From Stenotrophomonas maltophilia (GTDB lineage Bacteria > Pseudomonadota > Gammaproteobacteria > Xanthomonadales > Xanthomonadaceae), in assembly GCF_025642255.1 (NCBI RefSeq), contig NZ_CP106759.1:647501-711500 (forward strand): DNA of 64,000 nucleotides, read 5' to 3'. A program made the translations under genes and the position numbers. Each line of letters begins with the position of its first letter. Position 1 is the first letter of the stretch. A model generated the notes under the pieces. That model was not told the origin of the DNA. It ran no database searches and worked only from the letters and a program-made list of their open reading frames with translations. Of the stretch, positions 30,449 to 38,838 are shown piece by piece.

Positions 30449-30473
30449 GGGGAGTCGAGCTGTGCTCGACCCC
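30449..30473 (+). terminator. Stem-loop after the aldo/keto reductase gene
   Basis: GGGGAGTCGAGC and GCTCGACCCC can pair around TGT, resembling a SMAG hairpin without the GTAG end. It separates the aldo/keto reductase gene from the AT-rich heme promoter. Confidence 0.5.
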
Positions 30474-30492
30474 AGGGTCGCCGCCACCCACC

Positions 30493-30530
30493 ATTCGATT
30501 CACAAAATCTATCGAATTTTGGATTTCGAT
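30493..30530. promoter_or_regulatory. ATTCGAT/ATCGAAT repeats upstream of the heme operon
   Basis: ATTCGAT at 30493, ATCGAAT at 30511 and TTTCGAT at 30524 give overlapping inverted repeats in an AT-rich stretch about 35-70 bases before the predicted promoter. They may bind a second regulator or form part of an UP element. The factor is not known. Confidence 0.35.
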
Positions 30531-30563
30531 CATTAATCTCATCAATCAAATTGAGAATGGTTG

Positions 30564-30592
30564 TTGATTGTCAACTGAGAATCATTATCATT
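30564..30592 (+). promoter_or_regulatory. Sigma-70 promoter overlapped by a Fur box, upstream of hemP
   Basis: TTGATT (30564-30569) and TATCAT (30586-30591) are spaced 16 bases apart. ACTGAGAATCATTATCATT at 30574-30592 closely matches the GATAATGATAATCATTATC Fur consensus and covers the -10 region. Iron-loaded Fur would block this promoter, so the operon should be induced in low iron. A second GAGAATGG half-match lies near 30553. Confidence 0.82.
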
Positions 30593-30617
30593 TAACTCGT
30601 CCCTCGCACGAGTCCAG

Positions 30618-30818
30618 ATGCTCATGAACGCTCAACCTGTACTGCTGCGCCCTGAAACACTGACCCTCCGCGATCGTCCGGTCCGCGTCGTTCCGCCGGA
30701 AGAGGTCATCGACAGCGAAGCCCTGCTCAAGGGCCGTCGTGAAATCCTGATCCAGCACGGCGATCGCTTCTATCGCCTGCGGCACACCAGCAACGACAAG
30801 CTGATCCTGACCAAGTAA
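30618..30818 (+). CDS. hemP: Hemin uptake protein HemP
   Basis: A 66-residue protein ending GDRFYRLRHTSNDKLILTK, the conserved HemP C-terminal pattern. Two starts are possible: ATG at 30618 and ATG at 30624 (MNAQPVLLRPE); the second gives a more usual N-terminus. HemP is a small cytoplasmic protein encoded first in many iron-regulated heme uptake operons and, in some bacteria, needed for activating the receptor gene. It lies 26 bases after the Fur box and 150 bases before the receptor gene. Confidence 0.88.
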   Translation: MLMNAQPVLLRPETLTLRDRPVRVVPPEEVIDSEALLKGRREILIQHGDRFYRLRHTSNDKLILTK

Positions 30819-30968
30819 CGCGGCCTGGTCGCCCGCCTCCCTCCCTCCTGCCGGGCGCCGCCCGCAGGGTGGGCGACCCGACCGCTCCCGCTCTCTCCCC
30901 CTCGGTCTACCGCGTACGCTCCGGCGTGCCGGTGGCCGGGGGTTCCCCTGCCTGACCGAACGAACCCG

Positions 30969-33170
30969 ATGACCCGCCATACCGCCCTTTGCCTTGCTGT
31001 CTGGATGGCGCTGCCGCTGTCCGCCCACGCTGCCACCGCCGCCAGCGCCGCCAGCGCCGCGCCCGATGCGCGCGAATTCGATCGCGTGCAGGTCACCGCC
31101 ACGCGCACCGAGCGCGCAGTGAGTGACGTCGCCGCGACGGTGGACGTGATCGACCGCGAGCAGATGGACCGGCACCTGGTCCAGGACATCAAGGATCTGC
31201 TGCGCTACGAGCCGGGCCTGTCGGTCAGCCGCAGCGCCGCGCGCTTCGGCCTGGGCAGCATCCGTATCCGTGGCCTGGACGGCAACCGTGTGCGGGTGCA
31301 GACCGATGGCATCGCGATGCCGACCAGCTTCAACATTGGTTCGTTCTCCAACGCCAACCGCAACTTCACCGATCTGGACACGCTCAAGCGCGTGGAGATC
31401 GTGCGCGGCCCGGCCAGCTCGCTGTACGGTTCCGATGCGCTGGGCGGCGTGGTCGCCTTCGTCACCAAGGATCCGGCCGATTACCTGAAGGATGGCAAGG
31501 ACAGCTACGTCGGCCTGAAGTTCGGCTACGACGGTGAATGGAAGGGCCTGCTCGGCGGTGTCACCACGGCGTTCGGCGGCGAACACTGGAGCGGCATGGT
31601 CAACATCAACCATCGCCAGGGCCAGGAAACCGACAACAAGGGTGACGTGCGCAGCAACGACAACACCCGCACCGCCCCCAACCCGCAGGACCGCGACGGT
31701 CGCAGCGGCCTGGCCAAGCTGGTCTATGCACCGAGCGAGGACCAGCGCTTCCGCCTGACGGTGGAAGGCAACGAAGACAAGACCGAGACCAACGTGCTGT
31801 CTTCGATCGACCGTACCACCACCACCGGCATGAAGGCGCGCGACAAGCAGAACCGCACCCGCGTGTCGTTCGCGCATGAAATGGATGCGCTGGACAAAGG
31901 CTTCGCCGACAGCCTGCACTGGCAGCTGTATACCCAGCACAGCGAAACCACCCAGATCACCGATGAGGACCGTGCCAACCGCAGCCGTCGCCACCGCGAG
32001 TTCAACTTCGACCAGCGTGTGTACGGCCTGCAGGCGCAGTTCAACAAGGCCTTCAGCACCGGCAGCGTCGAGCACGCGCTGACCTATGGCTTCGAGGGTG
32101 CACGCACCGAGATCCGCCAGAAGCGCGATGGTTTCCAGGTACTGGCCAACGGCCAGACCAGCACCACCATCCTGCCCGATGCGTTCCCGGTACGCGATTT
32201 CCCGATCAGCAAGACCACCGAGCTGGGCCTGTATGCGCAGGATGAAATGCGCATGGCTGGCGGCAAGCTGTCGCTGGTGCCGGGCGTGCGCGTGGACCGC
32301 TACGAGCTGAAGCCGGAAGTGGACAACATCTTCGCCGAGGACAATCCCGGCGTGGCGGTGGCGAAGCTGACCAAGACCAGCGTCTCGCCCAAGCTTGGCA
32401 TGGTCTATCGCTTCACCGACGAATGGTCGCTGTTTGCCGGTTACTCGCACGGCTTCCGCTCGCCGCCGTACAACGACGTCAATCTCGGCTTCACCAACTT
32501 CGCCTTCGGCTACACGGCCATTCCCAATCCGGACCTGAAGCCGGAAACCAGTGATGGCATGGAACTGGGCCTGCGCTTCCTGTCGCCGGCTGCCTACGTC
32601 AGCGTCAGCGGCTACTACAACGAGTACAAGGACTTCATCGAGTCGCAGTCGCTGGTCGGCACCAATGCGCAGGGCCTGATGGTGTTCCAGTCGCGCAACA
32701 TCGCCGACGCCCGCATCTACGGCGCTGAACTGAAGGCCGGCGTCGACTTCGGCCAGATCAGCCCGACCCTGCAGGGCTGGGCACTGCGCAGTTCCGTGGC
32801 CTGGTCGCGCGGCGACAACAAGACCGAGGACACCCCGCTGGATTCGGTCGACCCGCTGCGCGGCACCGTCGGCCTGATGTACGACACCGATGCCTGGGGT
32901 GTCGAACTGGCCGGCACGTTCGTCAAGCGCAAGGACCGCGTCGCCTCGGCCACGGTGTACCGCCCGGCCGGCTATGGCGTGGCCGACCTGATGGCACATT
33001 GGAACTTCGCCCCGGGTGCGACCTTCAACGTAGGCGTGTTCAACCTGGGCGACAAACGCTACATCGATTGGTCCAACGTGGGTACGACGCTGTCGCCGAC
33101 CAGCCGCGTGCTGGATCGCTACACCAGCCCGGGTCGTACCTTCTCCGCCAGCCTTGCCGTGTCCTGGTGA
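30969..33170 (+). CDS. TonB-dependent heme/hemoglobin receptor
   Basis: A 733-residue outer-membrane receptor. A signal peptide (MTRHTALCLAVWMALPLSAHA) is followed by a TonB-box-like FDRVQVTATRTER and a plug domain (RIRGLDGNRVRVQTDG, VEIVRGPASSLYGSDALGG). The barrel has the heme-receptor sequence HGFRSPPYNDVN (FRAP-like, about residue 495) and NPDLKPETSDGMELG (NPNL-like, about 519), with a C-terminal FSASLAVSW ending in aromatic Trp. These motifs are those of HmuR/HemR-type receptors that pull heme from hemoproteins. It is in the hemP operon. Confidence 0.93.
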   Translation: MTRHTALCLAVWMALPLSAHAATAASAASAAPDAREFDRVQVTATRTERAVSDVAATVDVIDREQMDRHLVQDIKDLLRYEPGLSVSRSAARFGLGSIRIRGLDGNRVRVQTDGIAMPTSFNIGSFSNANRNFTDLDTLKRVEIVRGPASSLYGSDALGGVVAFVTKDPADYLKDGKDSYVGLKFGYDGEWKGLLGGVTTAFGGEHWSGMVNINHRQGQETDNKGDVRSNDNTRTAPNPQDRDGRSGLAKLVYAPSEDQRFRLTVEGNEDKTETNVLSSIDRTTTTGMKARDKQNRTRVSFAHEMDALDKGFADSLHWQLYTQHSETTQITDEDRANRSRRHREFNFDQRVYGLQAQFNKAFSTGSVEHALTYGFEGARTEIRQKRDGFQVLANGQTSTTILPDAFPVRDFPISKTTELGLYAQDEMRMAGGKLSLVPGVRVDRYELKPEVDNIFAEDNPGVAVAKLTKTSVSPKLGMVYRFTDEWSLFAGYSHGFRSPPYNDVNLGFTNFAFGYTAIPNPDLKPETSDGMELGLRFLSPAAYVSVSGYYNEYKDFIESQSLVGTNAQGLMVFQSRNIADARIYGAELKAGVDFGQISPTLQGWALRSSVAWSRGDNKTEDTPLDSVDPLRGTVGLMYDTDAWGVELAGTFVKRKDRVASATVYRPAGYGVADLMAHWNFAPGATFNVGVFNLGDKRYIDWSNVGTTLSPTSRVLDRYTSPGRTFSASLAVSW

Positions 33171-33174
33171 CCTC

Positions 33175-33774
33175 ATGAGCCGAGCCTTGTCCGCACGCAG
33201 GAATGACTCCATCGCCGCGCCACACCGCGCGGCATGGCCGACCCCGGCACAGCTGGCCACGCTTGGCACCGTGTTGTGTCTCTACCACGCCGACGGCAAC
33301 GAGCTTGGCGGCTGGCGCCAGGCGGTGCGCGTGCATGCCTGCCAGGGCGTGGACAGCGAGGGCCTGCGCGAAAGCCTGTGCTTCCTTGACGGCCGTGGCC
33401 GCTGCGTGTGGCGCCTGTACCTGCTGCCGGACAGCGATTTCCTGGCCTGGGACCGGTTGGTGGCCGCGCTGCCGCCGGGCCCACAGCACGACAGCGACGG
33501 CAGTGTCGGTGAACGCCTGTGGCGGCGCCTGGCTGGTCATCTCGGCGGCCAGCGTTGGCGCCTGTGTGCGCTGCGCCTGCATGCCGCCGATGATGGCCGC
33601 ACTCTGGCGGCCAGCCTGTCGACGCTGTCGTCGCTGGGCGCGGCCACCGCACGCCGCATCGCGCGCCTGGAAGGCGCCGAGGGCGAGCTGGCCATCGACG
33701 ACTGCTGCTGTGCCGACGCCGCGCGCCGGCCGGCACCACGGATTCCCGGCGACCTGCCGCTGATCCGCCTCTGA
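33175..33774 (+). CDS. Uncharacterised cysteine-rich protein of the heme operon
   Basis: A 199-residue protein starting MSRALSARRNDSIAAPHRAA five bases after the receptor stop codon. It contains FLDGRGRCVWRLYLLPDSDF, a helical region around LSSLGAATARRIARLEGAEG, and a DDCCCADA cluster of three adjacent cysteines. There is no signal peptide, so it is probably cytoplasmic. The CCC cluster could bind a metal or heme. Placement in the operon suggests handling of imported heme, an analogue to HmuS or HutX, but no sequence motif of those families was recognised. Confidence 0.7.
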   Translation: MSRALSARRNDSIAAPHRAAWPTPAQLATLGTVLCLYHADGNELGGWRQAVRVHACQGVDSEGLRESLCFLDGRGRCVWRLYLLPDSDFLAWDRLVAALPPGPQHDSDGSVGERLWRRLAGHLGGQRWRLCALRLHAADDGRTLAASLSTLSSLGAATARRIARLEGAEGELAIDDCCCADAARRPAPRIPGDLPLIRL

Positions 33775-33847
33775 TCTGTTCCTGATGGAACGCCCGACGG
33801 CCACGGATGGCCTCTCAACGAACCTGCAACCCCGAAGGAAGATCCCG

Positions 33848-34774
33848 ATGAAATTCCAGACAGCCAGCGTCCTGCTGTTGCTCGCCGGCAGCGGCGTGGC
33901 CAGCGCGCAGCCCTCCGACATCGCCCGCGACCACGACAGCATCCTGGCCATGCAGGGTGAGTACACCGTGGATTTCGCCTTCGACGAAACCGTGCTGCTG
34001 AAGCCGGGCTACGAGCGCGCGCCGGCGATGCGCAGCGGCGGCAATGAAATGGTCATCGTGGTCGAGGACAGCCCGAAGCGCATCGTGCTGCAACACCTGC
34101 TGCTGGACGAGAAGAGCGGCCACATCACCAAGCACTGGCGCCAGGACTGGGTCTACGAGGCCCCGAACCGCTTCGAGTTCAGTGCCGACCAGACCTGGCG
34201 GGTGCGCAGCATCCCGGCGGCGGTGAACCAGGGCGCCTGGACCCAGTGCGTGTATGAAGTGAGCGATGCACCGCGCTACTGCGGCACCGGCAAATGGACC
34301 TACACCAACAACGTGCCGAGCTGGACCAGCGACCTGAGCTGGCGCCCGCTGCCGCGCCGTGAGTACACCAAGCGCAGCGACTACAACGCGCTGGCGGTGG
34401 TCAACCGCCACACGCTCACCCCGAACGGCTGGACCCACGAGCAGTTCAACACCAAGGTGCAGCGCAACACCGACGGCAGCCAGGTGGAGATCGCGCGTGA
34501 GTTCGGCTTCAACGACTACGTGAAGACCACCGAGATCGACTTCACCCCGGCGCGCGATTACTGGAAGGCCACCGCCGGCTACTGGGCCAAGGTCCGCCAG
34601 CGCTGGGACGGTTTCCTGACCCAGGCTCCGGGCGTGCACCTGAAGACCAAGCTGGATGGGATGGCGATGATCATTCCGCTGTTCACCCAGGCGCAGGACC
34701 TGCAGGACGGCAAGCAGGTGAAGGACGCGCAGATCGACGAAGTGTTCGCCAGGTACGTGGAAAAGGCCCAGTAG
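33848..34774 (+). CDS. DUF6607-like exported protein of the heme operon
   Basis: A 308-residue protein with a signal peptide (MKFQTASVLLLLAGSGVASA) and a mature domain rich in aromatics: WVYEAPNRFEFSADQTWRV, CGTGKWTYTNNVPSWTSDL and YWAKVRQRWDGFLTQAPG. It is periplasmic or surface-exposed. I recognise it as DUF6607, a family found next to heme receptors in Xanthomonadaceae, but no function is known to me. It ends the operon at 34774 and its stop codon overlaps a SMAG repeat. An earlier in-frame ATG at 33785 lies before the signal peptide and is unlikely. Confidence 0.72.
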   Translation: MKFQTASVLLLLAGSGVASAQPSDIARDHDSILAMQGEYTVDFAFDETVLLKPGYERAPAMRSGGNEMVIVVEDSPKRIVLQHLLLDEKSGHITKHWRQDWVYEAPNRFEFSADQTWRVRSIPAAVNQGAWTQCVYEVSDAPRYCGTGKWTYTNNVPSWTSDLSWRPLPRREYTKRSDYNALAVVNRHTLTPNGWTHEQFNTKVQRNTDGSQVEIAREFGFNDYVKTTEIDFTPARDYWKATAGYWAKVRQRWDGFLTQAPGVHLKTKLDGMAMIIPLFTQAQDLQDGKQVKDAQIDEVFARYVEKAQ

Positions 34775-34857
34775 GGTCGAGCCCTGCTCGAGGCCACAGC
34801 CGGATCCACGCATGGCGTGGATCTACCGCAAGGAAGGGTGCCGGGCTTGCCCGGCAC
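34771..34857. repeat. Three adjacent hairpins including SMAG-like elements
   Basis: 34771-34795 begins GTAGGGTCGAGC (GTAG shares the DUF6607 stop codon) and pairs with GCTCGA. 34802-34826 is GGATCCACGCATGGCGTGGATC ending in CTAC. 34838-34857 is the perfect GTGCCGGGCTTGCCCGGCAC hairpin. They fill the gap between the convergent heme operon and ybbP and probably end both transcripts. Confidence 0.65.
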
Positions 34858-34878
34858 GCCTCCCGGCGCGCGCCTGCG

Positions 34879-37386
34879 TCAGGCTTCGCGCAGGGCCAGG
34901 GCGGGCGGGGTATGCAGGATGCGCCGGGTGCCCCACCAGCCCGCCAGCAGGCTCAGCCCGATGCCGACCACGCCGCCCAGCAGCAGGCCCGGCCACGGCG
35001 GCAGCAGCGGCAGCTCGAACACCTTCTGCGACACCACCAGCCCGATCACGGCCGTGGCGCCCACCGCCAGCAGCGCGGCGAGCGTGCCCAGTGCTCCGAA
35101 CTCGACCAGCACCGCACCGCGCAGCTGGCGCCGGGTCGCGCCCAGCGTGCGCAGTACCGCGCTGTCGTAGCGGCGCTCGCCGGCCGTGGCCTGCAGGGCA
35201 GCCAGCAGGACCAGCACGCCGGCCAGCAGGCTGAACACCATCACCAGCTGCACCGCCTGTGCCACCCGTTCCATCACGTCGCGCACCTGCGAGATCACCG
35301 CATCCACGTCCAGCAGCGACAGGTTCGGCTGTGCACGCACCAGTTCGCCCAGCCCGGCTGCCTGGCCGGCCGGCAGGTGGAATGCCGAGAGCAGGTTGTG
35401 CGGGGTGTCGCCCACGGCGTTCGGATTCAACAGCACGAAGAAGTTCGGCCGGAACGTGTTCCAGTCCGCCTTGCGCACGCTGGTCACGGTGAACTCGCGC
35501 TGCTGCTCGCCCACGGAAATGCCGATACGGTCGCCGGTCGAGACGCCGTAGCGTTTGGCCCAGCCGGTTTCCACCGAGGCTTCGGGCGCAGTGCTGTCCG
35601 CCTTCCAGAAGTGGCCCTCAAGCAGCGTATTGGCCGGCGGGAAAGTGCTGCGCCAGCTGAAGTTCAGTGGCCGGTTCTCGTCGTCGTCCTCGCGCGGGCC
35701 GTTTTCCCGCCCCTGGCCGTCCTGCGCCTGGTCCACGCGCACCGGGGGCTTGCCGTTGATCGCGATCAGGCGGCCGGTGGCCATCGGTTCGATGCTGGCA
35801 TCGGCAGCACCCAGCGCGCGCAATGCTGCCAGCACGCCGTCGCGTTGTTCGGGCTGGATGTTGATCAGGAAGTAGTTCGGCGTGTTCTCCGGCAGGCGCT
35901 CGCGCCACTGCTGCAGCAGCCCCGGCCCGGTCACGGCCAGCAGCAGCAGCGCGCACAGCGACAGCGACAGGCCCACCAGTTGCATCACCGCCAGCATCCG
36001 GCGGCGGGTCAGGGCGGCCAATCCCAGCCGCCAGTTGCCGTGCAGGCGGTGCTGCAGGCTGCGCAGCACCTGCAGCAGCACAAAGCCGCCCAGGCCCGCC
36101 GCTGCGGCGAGAGCGGCCAGGCCACCCAGCACCCACAGGGCCAGCTTCAGGTCGCCGGTCACCTGCACGGCCAGCACCAGGCTGGCCAGCAGGGCGGCGA
36201 CGTAGGCCAGCAGCGAGGCGGGCGGCAGTGCAGCGAAGGAGCGGTTGAGTACGCGCATCGGCGGCACTTCGCGCAGGCGCAGCAGCGGCGGCAGGCCGAA
36301 GCCGAACAGCAGCAACAGACCGATGCCTGCACCGGTCAGCGCCGGTGTTGCCTGTGGCAGCGGCAGGCGCTGCGGTATCAGGCTGCCCAGCACCTGTACC
36401 AGGCTTTCCTGCGCGGCCATGCCCAGTCCAATGCCGAGCAGGCAGGCCGGAACGGCCAGCATCAGCAGCTGCAGTGCCAGGCCCAGCAGGATGTCGCGCT
36501 GGCGTGCTCCCAGGCAACGCAGGATCGCCACCTGGTCGATGCGGCGCAGGGCGAAGCGGTTGGCGGCCAGCGCGGTGGCAACGCCGGCCAGCAGCACCGC
36601 CAGCAGCGCGCTCAGGCCGAGGAAGCGCCCGGCCAGATCGAAGGCCTGGCGCACGCCGCGCTGGGTGTCATCCACGCTCAGCAGGCGCATGCCCTTCACC
36701 TGTGGCTGCAGCCATTGCCGGAACGCCGCGATCCGGTCGGCCGGCCCGGCGAACATCAGCCGGTAGCTGATGCGGCTGCCGGGACCGAGCAGGCCGGTGC
36801 CGTCGACATCAGCGCGATTGACCAGCAACGTCGGCGACAGCGTGAGGAGGTCGCCGCCGGCATCCGGTTCGGCCTCGATGATGCCGGCGATGCGCAGCGT
36901 ACCGGCGCCGAACTCGAGGTCATCGCCGGCCTTCAACCCCAGCGCCTGCAGCAGGCGGGGATCGGCATAGGCCTGGCCCTGCGGCGGCATGCCGGCATCG
37001 TCGATCAGCGCACCACCGGGCGTGCTGCGTACCCGCAGCGTCCCCCGCAGCGGATAGCCGGCCTGTACCGCCTTGATGCTGGCCATCTGGCTGGCATCGC
37101 CCTGGAACAGCACGGTGCCGAAACTGGCCATGCGGGTGGATGCCAGTCCCCGCTGCCTGGCCTCTTCGGCGAAGGCGGCCGGCGGGTCGTCACGACCGGC
37201 GACGCCGAGGTCGCCGCCGAGCATCTCCGCAGCGCTGCTGGTCAGTGCCAGGTTGACCCGGTTCACCAGCGTGCCGACCGCGGTCATCACCGCCACGCCC
37301 AGTACCAGCGCGGCGAACACGGTCAGCAGGTCGCCGGCCAGGGCTTCGCGGCGCAGCGCGCGCCACGCATGCCGCAGCAGGTTCAT
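34879..37386 (-). CDS. ybbP: ABC transporter permease, YbbP family (FtsX-like)
   Basis: An 835-residue inner-membrane protein with ten transmembrane segments in the arrangement of MacB/FtsX-type permeases: an N-terminal helix (about 20-42), a periplasmic domain (about 43-250), TM blocks around 255-490 and 715-820. Sequences such as FAALVLGVAVMTAVGTLVN and VAILRCLGARQRDILLGLAL are typical. In E. coli, YbbP pairs with YbbA and functionally with TesA in moving and cleaving lipophilic substrates. The same three-gene neighbourhood is kept here. It overlaps ybbA by four bases. Confidence 0.9.
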   Translation of the reverse strand: MNLLRHAWRALRREALAGDLLTVFAALVLGVAVMTAVGTLVNRVNLALTSSAAEMLGGDLGVAGRDDPPAAFAEEARQRGLASTRMASFGTVLFQGDASQMASIKAVQAGYPLRGTLRVRSTPGGALIDDAGMPPQGQAYADPRLLQALGLKAGDDLEFGAGTLRIAGIIEAEPDAGGDLLTLSPTLLVNRADVDGTGLLGPGSRISYRLMFAGPADRIAAFRQWLQPQVKGMRLLSVDDTQRGVRQAFDLAGRFLGLSALLAVLLAGVATALAANRFALRRIDQVAILRCLGARQRDILLGLALQLLMLAVPACLLGIGLGMAAQESLVQVLGSLIPQRLPLPQATPALTGAGIGLLLLFGFGLPPLLRLREVPPMRVLNRSFAALPPASLLAYVAALLASLVLAVQVTGDLKLALWVLGGLAALAAAAGLGGFVLLQVLRSLQHRLHGNWRLGLAALTRRRMLAVMQLVGLSLSLCALLLLAVTGPGLLQQWRERLPENTPNYFLINIQPEQRDGVLAALRALGAADASIEPMATGRLIAINGKPPVRVDQAQDGQGRENGPREDDDENRPLNFSWRSTFPPANTLLEGHFWKADSTAPEASVETGWAKRYGVSTGDRIGISVGEQQREFTVTSVRKADWNTFRPNFFVLLNPNAVGDTPHNLLSAFHLPAGQAAGLGELVRAQPNLSLLDVDAVISQVRDVMERVAQAVQLVMVFSLLAGVLVLLAALQATAGERRYDSAVLRTLGATRRQLRGAVLVEFGALGTLAALLAVGATAVIGLVVSQKVFELPLLPPWPGLLLGGVVGIGLSLLAGWWGTRRILHTPPALALREA

Positions 37387-38030
37387 GCGCGGGCCTCGTG
37401 CGCGACCGCCTGCAGGCGGCCGTTGTCGATGCGGTGGATGTGCTGGCAGCGCTGGGCCAGGCGCAGATCGTGGGTGACCAGCACCAGCGTGGTGCCGCTG
37501 CCGGCGTTGAGCTCGAACAGCAGGTCGCTGATGTGCTGGCCGGTGCTCTGGTCCAGCGAGCCGGTCGGCTCGTCAGCGAACAGGATGCGCGGCCGGGTGA
37601 CGAAGGCACGCGCCAATGCCACGCGCTGCTGTTCGCCGCCGGACAGCTGGCGCGGGTAATGGCGGGCGCGATGGGCCAGCCCGACCTGGTCCAGCACGGC
37701 GTCCACCCGCGCGCGATCCTCGCGCCCGCCCAGCTCCAGTGGCAGGGCGACGTTCTCGGCGGCGGTCAGCGCCGGCAGCAGGTGGAAGCTCTGGAAGACG
37801 AAGCCGACCTCGCGAGCACGCAGCTGCGCGCGGGCTTCCTCATCCAGGCTGGACAGTTCGTGCCCGGCCAGAGCGATGCGACCGCGGCTGGGCAGGTCCA
37901 GCCCGGCGAGCAGGCCGAGCAGGGTGGTTTTGCCGGAGCCGGAGGCGCCGACGATGGCCACGCTGGTGCCTTCATGGACCGTCAAAGTGATGTTGTCCAG
38001 TATGTGGACTTCACCCTCCGGGCCATGCAC
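37383..38030 (-). CDS. ybbA: ABC transporter ATP-binding protein, YbbA family
   Basis: A 215-residue ATPase with complete Walker A (VGASGSGKTTLL), Q-loop (VGFVFQSFHLLP), signature (LSGGEQQRVALARAF), Walker B (ILFADEPTG) and H-loop (LVTHD). The GTG start at 38028-38030 is the first canonical codon, but the frame is open upstream and reads SAPVAIAVDQVGKSV, matching the usual N-terminus of YbbA proteins. No ATG, GTG or TTG lies in that extension. A CTG at 38082-38084 and an ATC at 38091-38093 preceded by GGAG are candidate rare starts, so the true start is probably upstream of the one given. Confidence 0.92.
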   Translation of the reverse strand: MHGPEGEVHILDNITLTVHEGTSVAIVGASGSGKTTLLGLLAGLDLPSRGRIALAGHELSSLDEEARAQLRAREVGFVFQSFHLLPALTAAENVALPLELGGREDRARVDAVLDQVGLAHRARHYPRQLSGGEQQRVALARAFVTRPRILFADEPTGSLDQSTGQHISDLLFELNAGSGTTLVLVTHDLRLAQRCQHIHRIDNGRLQAVAHEARA

Positions 38031-38105
38031 GGATTTGCCGACCTGGTCGACGGCGATGGCGACGGGCGCGCTGCGGGGGGACAGGCTGTCGATGAGGAGA
38101 CTCCA

Positions 38106-38750
38106 ATGCGCAAGACGGGATGGAGCCGGCGAGCCGGCATGATGATGGTGCTGTTGCTAGGGTTCCTGCTGTTGCCCGGGCTGGCCTGTGCCAAAGGTCC
38201 GGCCGGTACCGTCCTGGTGCTCGGCGACAGCCTCAGTGCTGCCCACAATATCCCTGCCGATGCCGGCTGGGTCAGCCTGCTGCAGCAGCGGGTCAGGCAG
38301 CAGTCGAAAACGCCGGCGCGGATCGTCAACGCCAGCATGAGCGGCGAGACCACCGCCGGCGCCCTGACCCGGCTGCCGGGCCTGCTGGCGAAGGAGAAGC
38401 CGGACGTGGTGGTGATCGCTCTGGGGGGCAACGACGCCCTGCGCGGGCTGACCCCGGCGCAGGTGCAGGGCAATCTGGAAAAGATGGTGCAGGCCAGCCA
38501 GAAGGCGGGCGCCAAGGTGCTGCTGCTGGGCATCGATGTGCCACCGAATTACGGCCCGGCGTACCGCCAGCGGCTGGCGGCCGCCTACCGCGCGCTGGCC
38601 GACCGCTACGCTGTGCCGCTGCTGCCGTTCCTGCTGGAGGGGGTGGCCCTGCAGCCGGGGATGATGCAGGCCGACGGTCTGCACCCCACCGCCCAGGCCC
38701 AGCCGAAGGTGCTCGACAACGTCTGGCCCCTGCTCAAGCCGCTGCTCTGA
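38106..38750 (+). CDS. tesA: Arylesterase / acyl-CoA thioesterase I (SGNH hydrolase TesA)
   Basis: A 214-residue protein with a signal peptide (GMMMVLLLGFLLLPGLACA) directing it to the periplasm. SGNH blocks are present: VLVLGDSLS (Ser42), NASMSGETTAGAL, ALGGNDALRG and DGLHPTAQAQP (Asp, His). TesA is a broad esterase, thioesterase and lysophospholipase. It starts behind GAGGAG and is divergent from ybbA, as in E. coli. The short spacing places the ybbA frame extension opposite its 5' end. Confidence 0.93.
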   Translation: MRKTGWSRRAGMMMVLLLGFLLLPGLACAKGPAGTVLVLGDSLSAAHNIPADAGWVSLLQQRVRQQSKTPARIVNASMSGETTAGALTRLPGLLAKEKPDVVVIALGGNDALRGLTPAQVQGNLEKMVQASQKAGAKVLLLGIDVPPNYGPAYRQRLAAAYRALADRYAVPLLPFLLEGVALQPGMMQADGLHPTAQAQPKVLDNVWPLLKPLL

Positions 38751-38838
38751 GCAGCGGATCGGATCTCTTGACGGAACTTCACATTGCCTCCACCGTCGAT
38801 CCGGCATGTTTCACAAAGCTGAAGTTAGAGGGAATCAC

